Positions 57,340 to 64,000 of a DNA stretch of 64,000 bases are shown here, piece by piece. The translations under genes and the position numbers were made by a program. Numbering within the stretch: the stretch's first letter is position 1; every line of letters begins with the position of its first letter. Under the pieces are notes generated by a model, which saw nothing but the letters and a program-made list of their open reading frames with translations, had not been told where the DNA came from and made no database searches. This stretch comes from Amia ocellicauda (Eukaryota; Chordata; Actinopteri; Amiiformes; Amiidae), in NCBI RefSeq assembly GCF_036373705.1, contig NC_089851.1, positions 60,745,850 through 60,809,849 of the forward strand, given 5' to 3'.

Positions 57340-57503
57340 GCCCACTTTTCCCCCCGCCCCTTGTTATTGTTTCTACTTCTGGCGGTCAGTTTGCCAGACT
57401 GCGGCTACAGTAACCTTAAGCTGCTTGCTGCGGACAGCCATCTTGCAAAAATGTATCGAGGGTTTAGAAACTTCCTTTCCATTGCCTAGGCCAACATAAA
57501 CCA

Positions 57504-57577
57504 AGGCACTGCTGGGAGTCGAACCCAGGGTTTCCTATTTACAAGACAGGCGCTTTGACCAACTAAGCCACGGTGTC
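57504..57577 (-). tRNA. tRNA-Thr(TGT)-like, array copy 20
   Basis: Consensus Thr-like sequence with the two shared acceptor mismatches. Confidence 0.72.
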
Positions 57578-58633
57578 AGGACTCTCCCACTCCCCAGTAC
57601 CTTCACCCAGGCGTAAGGAACAAAACAAAACAAAACAAAACAAAACAAAACAAAACAAAACAAAACAAAACAAAACAAAACAAAACAAAACAAAACAAAA
57701 CAAAACAAAACAAAACAAAACAAAACAAAACAAAACAAAACAAAATCTGGATGCAGGCTGCAACAAAGGAAGCACACAGAGGTGAAAACGTAAGGTTGAC
57801 GGGAGCAACAAGCTCCCTGTTGCGACTGTCCAGGGGCGGCAATGGGAATTGGACGTTGGCCGTTAGGTGCGCGTAGCGCGTGTCCTTTGGGTTCTGGTTC
57901 TTCTTTACAAACCGGCATCTGTCCAGTTGGCTTTCCGGTTCATTACGTCCTCTGATGGCTTTACGATAAGCCTATCTTGCAATCAGATGCTTGCCTTGCC
58001 GTCCATCCATCCATCTATCTATCTATCTATCTATCTATGACTCTCGATATCTAACTCTCTTGCTTGCTATCGCTCCCCCAATGGTCAGTAGCATAGTAGC
58101 ATAACAGCAGATCACGGACCACTGTCAATCAGGTGCTTGCCTTGCCGTCCATCCATCCATCCATCTATCTATCTATCTATCTATGACTCTCGATATCTAA
58201 CTCTCTTGCTTGCTATCGCTCCCCCAATGGTCAGTAGCATAGTAGCATAACAGCAGATCACGGACAACTGTCAATCAGGTGCTTGCCTTGCCGTCCATCC
58301 ATCCATCCATCTTTCTATCTATCTATCTATCTATCTATGACTCTCGATATCTAACTCGCTTGCTTGCTATCGCTCCCCCAATGGTCAGTAGCATAGTAGC
58401 ATAACAGCAGATCACGGACCACTGTCAATCAGGTGCTTGCCTTGCCGTCCATCCATCCATGTATCTATCTATCTATCTATCTATGACTCTCGATATCTAA
58501 CTCTCTTGCTTGCTATCGCTCCCCCAATGGTCACGTATGTTGCATTCAACGACAAAGAAAATCGTGTGCTGGAAATGATTTCTGGCAACTGTGAAGGAAC
58601 TGCACGACTGCAGCAACCGCAACACCTCCGTCT

Positions 58634-58707
58634 GTCTCTGTGGCGCAATCGGTCAGCGCGTTCGGCTGTTAACCGAAAGGATGGTGGTTCGAATCCACCC
58701 AGGGACG
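58634..58707 (+). tRNA. tRNA-Asn(GTT), array copy 21
   Basis: Consensus gene with TTTT terminator. Confidence 0.95.
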
Positions 58708-58871
58708 GCCCACTTTTCCCCCCGCCCCTTGTTATTGTTTCTACTTCTGGCGGTCAGTTTGCCAGACTGCGGCTACAGTAACCTTAAGCTGCTTGCTGCG
58801 GACGGCCATCTTGCAAAAATGTATCTAGGGTTTAGAAACTTCCTTTCCATTGCCTAGGCCAACATAAACCA

Positions 58872-58945
58872 AGGCACTGCTGGGAGTCGAACCCAGGGTT
58901 TCCTATTTACAAGACAGGCGCTTTGACCAACTAAGCCACGGTGTC
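58872..58945 (-). tRNA. tRNA-Thr(TGT)-like, array copy 21
   Basis: Consensus Thr-like sequence with the two shared acceptor mismatches. Confidence 0.72.
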
Positions 58946-60291
58946 AGGACTCTCCCACTCCCCAGTACCTTCACCCAGGCGTAAGGAACAAAACAAAACA
59001 AAACAAAACAAAACAAAACAAAACAAAACAAAACAAAACAAAACAAAACAAAACAAAACAAAACAAAACAAAACAAAACAAAACAAAACAAAACAAAACA
59101 AAATCTGGATGCAGGCTGCAACAAAGGAAGCAAACAGAGGTGAAAACGTAAGGTTGACGGGAGCAACAAGCTCCCTGTTGCGACTGTCCAGGGGCGGCAA
59201 TGGGAATTGGACGTTGGCCGTTAGGTGCGCGTAGCGTGTGTTCTTTGGGTTCTGGTTCTTCTTTACAAACCGGCATCTGTCCAGTTGGCTTTCCGGTTCA
59301 TTACGTCCTCTGATGGCTTTACGATAAGCCTATCTTGCAATCAGATGCTTGCCTTGCCGTCCATCCATCCATCCATCTATCTATCTATCTATCTATGACT
59401 CTCGATATCTAACTCTCTTTACTGCTATCGCTCCCCCAATGGTCAGTAGCATAGTAGCATAACAGCAGATCACGGACCACTGTCAATCAGGTGCTTGCCT
59501 TGCCGTCCATCCATCCATCCATCTATCTATCTATCTATCTATGACTCTCGATATCTAACTCTCTTGCTTGCTATCGCTCCCCCAATGGTCAGTAGCATAG
59601 TAGCATAACAGCAGATCACGGACCACTGTCAATCAGGTGCTTGCCTTGCCGTCCGTCCATCCATCCATCCATCTAACTATCTATCTATCTATCTATGACT
59701 CTCGATATCTAACTCTCTTGCTTGCTATCGCTCCCCCAATGGTCAGTAGCATAGTAGCATAACAGCAGATCACGGACCACTGTCAATCAGGTGCTTGCCT
59801 TGCCGTCCATCCATCCATCCATCTATCTATCTATCTATCTATGACTCTCGATATCTAACTCTCTTGCTTGCTATCGCTCCCCCAATGGTCAGTAGCATAG
59901 TAGCATAACAGCAGATCACGGACCACTGTCAATCAGGTGCTTGCCTTGCCGTCCATCCATCCATCCATCTTTCTATCTATCTATCTATCTATCTATGACT
60001 CTCGATATCTAACTCGCTTGCTTGCTATCGCTCCCCCAATGGTCAGTAGCATAGTAGCATAACAGCAGATCACGGACCACTGTCAATCAGGTGCTTGCCT
60101 TGCCGTCCATCCATCCATGTATCTATCTATCTATCTATCTATGACTCTCGATATCTAACTCTCTTGCTTGCTATCACTCCCCCAATGGTCACGTATGTTG
60201 CATTCAACGACAAAGAAAATCGTGTGCTGGAAATTATTTCTGGCAACTGTGAAGGAACTGCACGACTGCAGCAAATGCAACACCTCCGTCT

Positions 60292-60365
60292 GTCTCTGTG
60301 GCGCAATCGGTCAGCGCGTTCGGCTGTTAACCGAAAGGATGGTGGTTCGAATCCACCCAGGGACG
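60292..60365 (+). tRNA. tRNA-Asn(GTT), array copy 22
   Basis: Consensus gene. The 3' flank is one base shorter (CCCACTTTT), with the terminator kept. Confidence 0.95.
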
Positions 60366-60528
60366 CCCACTTTTCCCCCCGCCCCTTGTTATTGTTTCTA
60401 CTTCTGGCGGTCAGTTTGCCAGACTGCGGCTACAGTAACCTTAAGCTGCTTGCTGCGGACGGCCATCTTGCAAAAATGTATCTAGGGTTTAGAAACTTCC
60501 TTTCCATTGCCTAGGCCAACATAAACCA

Positions 60529-60602
60529 AGGCACTGCTGGGAGTCGAACCCAGGGTTTCCTATTTACAAGACAGGCGCTTTGACCAACTAAGCCACGGTG
60601 TC
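60529..60602 (-). tRNA. tRNA-Thr(TGT)-like, array copy 22
   Basis: Consensus Thr-like sequence with the two shared acceptor mismatches. Confidence 0.72.
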
Positions 60603-61944
60603 AGGACTCTCCCACTCCCCAGTACCTTCACCCAGGCGTAAGGAACAAAACAAAACAAAACAAAACAAAACAAAACAAAACAAAACAAAACAAAACAAAA
60701 CAAAACAAAACAAAACAAAACAAAACAAAACAAAACAAAACAAAACAAAACAAAACAAACAAAATCTGGATGCAGGCTGCAACAAAGGAAGCACACAGAG
60801 GTGAAAACGTAAGGTTGACGGGAGCAACAAGCTCCCTGTTGCGACTGTCCAGGGGCGGCAATGGGAATTGGACGTTGGCCGTTAGGTGCGCGTAGCGCGT
60901 GTCCTTTGGGTTCTGGTTCTTCTTTACAAACCGGCATCTGTCCAGTTGGCTTTCCGGTTCATTACGTCCTCTGATGGCTTTACGATAAGCCTATCTTGCA
61001 ATCAGATGCTTGCCTTGCCGTCCATCCATCCATCCATCCATCTATCTATCTATCTATGACTCTCGATATCTAACTCTCTTGCTTGCTATCGCTCCCCCAA
61101 TGGTCAGTAGCATAGTAGCATAACAGCAGATCACGGACCACTGTCAATCAGGTGCTTGCCTTGCCGTCCATCCATCCATCCATCTATCTATCTATCTATC
61201 TATGACTCTCGATATCTAACTCTCTTGCTTGCTATCGCTCCCCCAATGGTCAGTAGCATAGTAGCATAACAGCAGATCACGGACCACTGTCAATCAGGTG
61301 CTTGCCTTGCCGTCCATCCATCCATCCATCTATCTATCTATCTATCTATGACTCTCGATATCTAACTCTCTTGCTTGCTATCGCTCCCCCAATGGTCAGT
61401 AGCATAGTAGCATAACAGCAGATCACGGACCACTGTCAATCAGGTGCTTGCCTTGCCGTCCATCCATCCATCCATCTATCTATCTATCTATCTATGACTC
61501 TCGATATCTAACTCTCTTGCTTGCTATCGCTCCCCCAATGGTCAGTAGCATAGTAGCATAACAGCAGATCACGGACCACTGTCAATCAGGTGCTTGCCTT
61601 GCCGTCCATCCATCCATCCATCTTTCTATCTATCTATCTATCTATCTATGACACTCGATATCTAACTCACTTGCTTGTTATCGCTCCCCCAATGGTCAGT
61701 AGCATAGTAGCATAACAGCAGATCACGGACCACTGTCAATCAGGTGCTTGCCTTGCCGTCCATCCATCCATGTATCTATCTATCTATCTATCTATGACTC
61801 TCGATATCTAACTCTCTTGCTTGCTATCGCTCCCCCAATGGTCACGTATGTTGCATTCAACGACAAAGAAAATCGTGTGCTGGAAATGATTTCTGGCAAC
61901 TGTGAAGGAACTGCACGACTGCAGCAACCGCAACACCTCCGTCT

Positions 61945-62018
61945 GTCTCTGTGGCGCAATCGGTGAGCGCGTTCGGCTGTTAATCGAAAGGATGGTGATT
62001 CGAATCCACCCAGGGACG
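61945..62018 (+). tRNA. tRNA-Asn(GTT), array copy 23
   Basis: D loop GGTGA, anticodon stem 3' side TCGAA (a G-T pair), both shared with copy 24, and a private T-stem change GGTGA. The anticodon is unchanged and TTTT follows. Confidence 0.87.
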
Positions 62019-62182
62019 GCCCACTTTTCCCCCCGCCCCTTGTTATTGTTTTTACTTCGGGCGGTCAGTTTGCCAGACTGCGGCTACAGTAACCTTAAGC
62101 TGCTTGCTGCGGACGGCCATCTTGCAAAAATGTATCGAGGGTTTAGAAACTTCCTTTCCATTGCCTAGGCCAACATAAACCA

Positions 62183-62256
62183 AGGCACTGCTGGGAGTCG
62201 AACCCAGGGTTTCCTATTTACAAGACAGGCGCTTTGACCAACTAAGCCACGGTGTC
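62183..62256 (-). tRNA. tRNA-Thr(TGT)-like, array copy 23
   Basis: Consensus Thr-like sequence with the two shared acceptor mismatches. Confidence 0.72.
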
Positions 62257-63574
62257 AGGACTCTCCCACTCCCCAGTACCTTCACCCAGGCGTAAGGAAC
62301 AAAACAAAACAAAACAAAACAAAACAAAACAAAACAAAACAAAACAAAACAAAACAAAACAAAACAAAACAAAACAAAACAAAACAAAACAAAATCTGGA
62401 TGCAGGCTGCAACAAAGGAAGCACACAGAGGTGAAAACGTAAGGTTGACGGGAGCAACAAGCTCCCTGTTGCGACTGTCCAGGGGCGGCAATGGGAATTG
62501 GACGTTGGCCGTTAGGTGCGCGTAGCGCGTGTCCTTTGGGTTCTGGTTCTTCTTTACAAACCGGCATCTGTCCAGTTGGCTTTCCGGTTCATTACGTCCT
62601 CTGATGGCTTTACGATAAGCCTATCTTGCAATCAGATGCTTGCCTTGCCGTCCATCCATCCATCCATCCATCTATCTATCTATCTATGACTCTAGATATC
62701 TAACTCTCTTGCTTGCTATCGCTCCCCCAATGGTCAGTAGCATAGTAGCATAACAGCAGATCACGGACCACTGTCAATCAGGTGCTTGCCTTGCCGTCCA
62801 TCCATCCATCCATCTATCTATCTATCTATCTATGACTCTCGATATCTAACTCTCTTGCTTGCTATCGCTCCCCCAATGGTCAGTAGCATAGTAGCATAAC
62901 AGCAGATCACGGACCACTGTCAATCAGGTGCTTGCCTTGCCGTCCATCCATCCATCCATCTATCTATCTATCTATCTATGACTCTCGATATCTAACTCTC
63001 TTGCTTGCTATCGCTCCCCCAATGGTCAGTAGCATAGTAGCATAACAGCAGATCACGGACCACTGTCAATCAGGTGCTTGCCTTGCCGTCCATCCATCCA
63101 TCCATCTATCTATCTATCTATCTATGACTCTCGATATCTAACTCTCTTGCTTGCTATCGCTCCCCCAATGGTCAGTAGCATAGTAGCATAACAGCAGATC
63201 ACGGACCACTGTCAATCAGGTGCTTGCCTTGCCGTCCATCCATCCATCCATCTTTCTATCTATCTATCTATCTATCTATGACACTCGATATCTAACTCAC
63301 TTGCTTGCTATCGCTCCCCCAATGGTCAGTAGCATAGTAGCATAACAGCAGATCACGGACCACTGTCAATCAGGTGCTTGCCTTGCCGTCCATCCATCCA
63401 TGTATCTATCTATCTATCTATCTATGACTCTCGATATCTAACTCTCTTGCTTGCTATCGCTCCCCCAATGGTCACGTATGTTGCATTCAACGACAAAGAA
63501 AATCGTGTGCTGGAAATGATTTCTGGCAACTGTGAAGGAACTGCACGACTGCAGCAACCGCAACACCTCCGTCT

Positions 63575-63648
63575 GTCTCTGTGGCGCAATCGGTGAGCGC
63601 GTTCGGCTGTTAATCGAAAGGATGGTGGTTCGAATCCACCCAGGGACG
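63575..63648 (+). tRNA. tRNA-Asn(GTT), array copy 24
   Basis: Shares the D-loop and anticodon-stem variants of copy 23, with an intact T stem. TTTT terminator present. Confidence 0.9.
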
Positions 63649-63812
63649 GCCCACTTTTCCCCCCGCCCCTTGTTATTGTTTTTACTTCGGGCGGTCAGTT
63701 TGCCAGACTGCGGCTACAGTAACCTTAAGCTGCTTGCTGCGGACGGCCATCTTGCAAAAATGTATCGAGGGTTTAGAAACTTCCTTTCCATTGCCTAGGC
63801 CAACATAAACCA

Positions 63813-63886
63813 AGGCACTGCTGGGAGTCGAACCCAGGGTTTCCTATTTACAAGACAGGCGCTTTGACCAACTAAGCCACGGTGTC
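63813..63886 (-). tRNA. tRNA-Thr(TGT)-like, array copy 24
   Basis: Consensus Thr-like sequence with the two shared acceptor mismatches; last RNA gene in the window. Confidence 0.72.
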
Positions 63887-64000
63887 AGGACTCTCCCACT
63901 CCCCAGTACCTTCACCCAGGCGTAAGGAACAAAACAAAACAAAACAAAACAAAACAAAACAAAACAAAACAAAACAAAACAAAACAAAACAAAACAAAAC

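Larger units (their letters stand above)
42291..64000 (+). repeat. Higher-order repeat array, tRNA modules 9-24, running off the window
   Basis: Sixteen further modules with the same internal order as modules 1-8 and 2-6 monomers between them. Spacing of tRNA-Asn starts: 1312, 1466, 1341, 1630, 1059, 1335, 1297, 1190, 1307, 1498, 1348, 1368, 1658, 1653 and 1630 bp. The CAAAA tract is shortest in module 15 (about 50981-51038). The monomer just left of each module often carries CCATGTATC in its tetranucleotide tract, a position-specific mark of higher-order structure. The array continues past 64000, ending here inside a CAAAA tract. Confidence 0.97.

Noticed and set aside
20588-64000. Centromeric satellite
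   Set aside because: The monomer length is in the range of some centromeric satellites, but tetranucleotide tracts and tRNA modules are not typical and nothing in the sequence shows centromere identity.

Overview
The window looks like ray-finned fish nuclear DNA. The repeat repertoire points that way: Tc1-type transposons with IR/DR ends, CR1-, L1- and Tx1-type LINEs, a tRNA-derived SINE with a (AAT)n tail, and a BEL/Pao LTR retrotransposon. All tRNA genes have vertebrate-type sequence. The species cannot be named from the sequence alone. No intact host protein-coding gene is visible; the only long open frame (2020 codons) belongs to the BEL/Pao element.

Layout. Positions 1-14 kb are a nest of old repeats: two related Tc1 copies, an L1 remnant on the minus strand split by a second Tc1-type remnant, two pieces of CR1-like LINE and a pair of small inverted-repeat elements. 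Among them lie minus-strand exons of an unrecognised, broken, spliced gene, some with good splice sites. Positions 14.5-18.8 kb hold a Tx1/L1-clade LINE whose ORF1 part is inverted relative to its ORF2 part, with a SINE lodged in the ORF1 part. Positions 18.85-20.6 kb hold a run of decayed tRNA genes (Asp, Leu, Asn, Thr and a Thr-derived copy). From 20.6 kb to the window end there is one giant tandem array.

The array is the main feature. Its first 4 kb are plain tandem copies of a monomer of about 140-160 bp that contains a variable (CATC)n(TATC)n tract. From 24.56 kb on, a module of about 780 bp recurs 24 times, with 2-6 monomers between copies, giving higher-order units of about 1.06-1.66 kb. 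Each module carries a tRNA-Asn(GTT) gene on the plus strand, a convergent tRNA-Thr(TGT)-like gene on the minus strand 164 bp further on, and a (CAAAA)n tract. Fourteen of the 24 tRNA-Asn copies match one consensus exactly and nearly all are followed by a TTTT terminator. All Thr-like copies share two acceptor-stem mismatches and lack a nearby terminator. The array is therefore best read as an amplified tRNA-Asn locus with a hitch-hiking, possibly dead tRNA-Thr.

A BEL/Pao element (34596-42290) sits inside a monomer of the array. It looks young: its end repeats are identical where they overlap and its gag-pol frame is open. Diverged relatives of the tRNA module just left of the array (19.24-19.87 kb, and a partial one at 20.71-20.82 kb) suggest the module was recruited from the neighbouring tRNA cluster.
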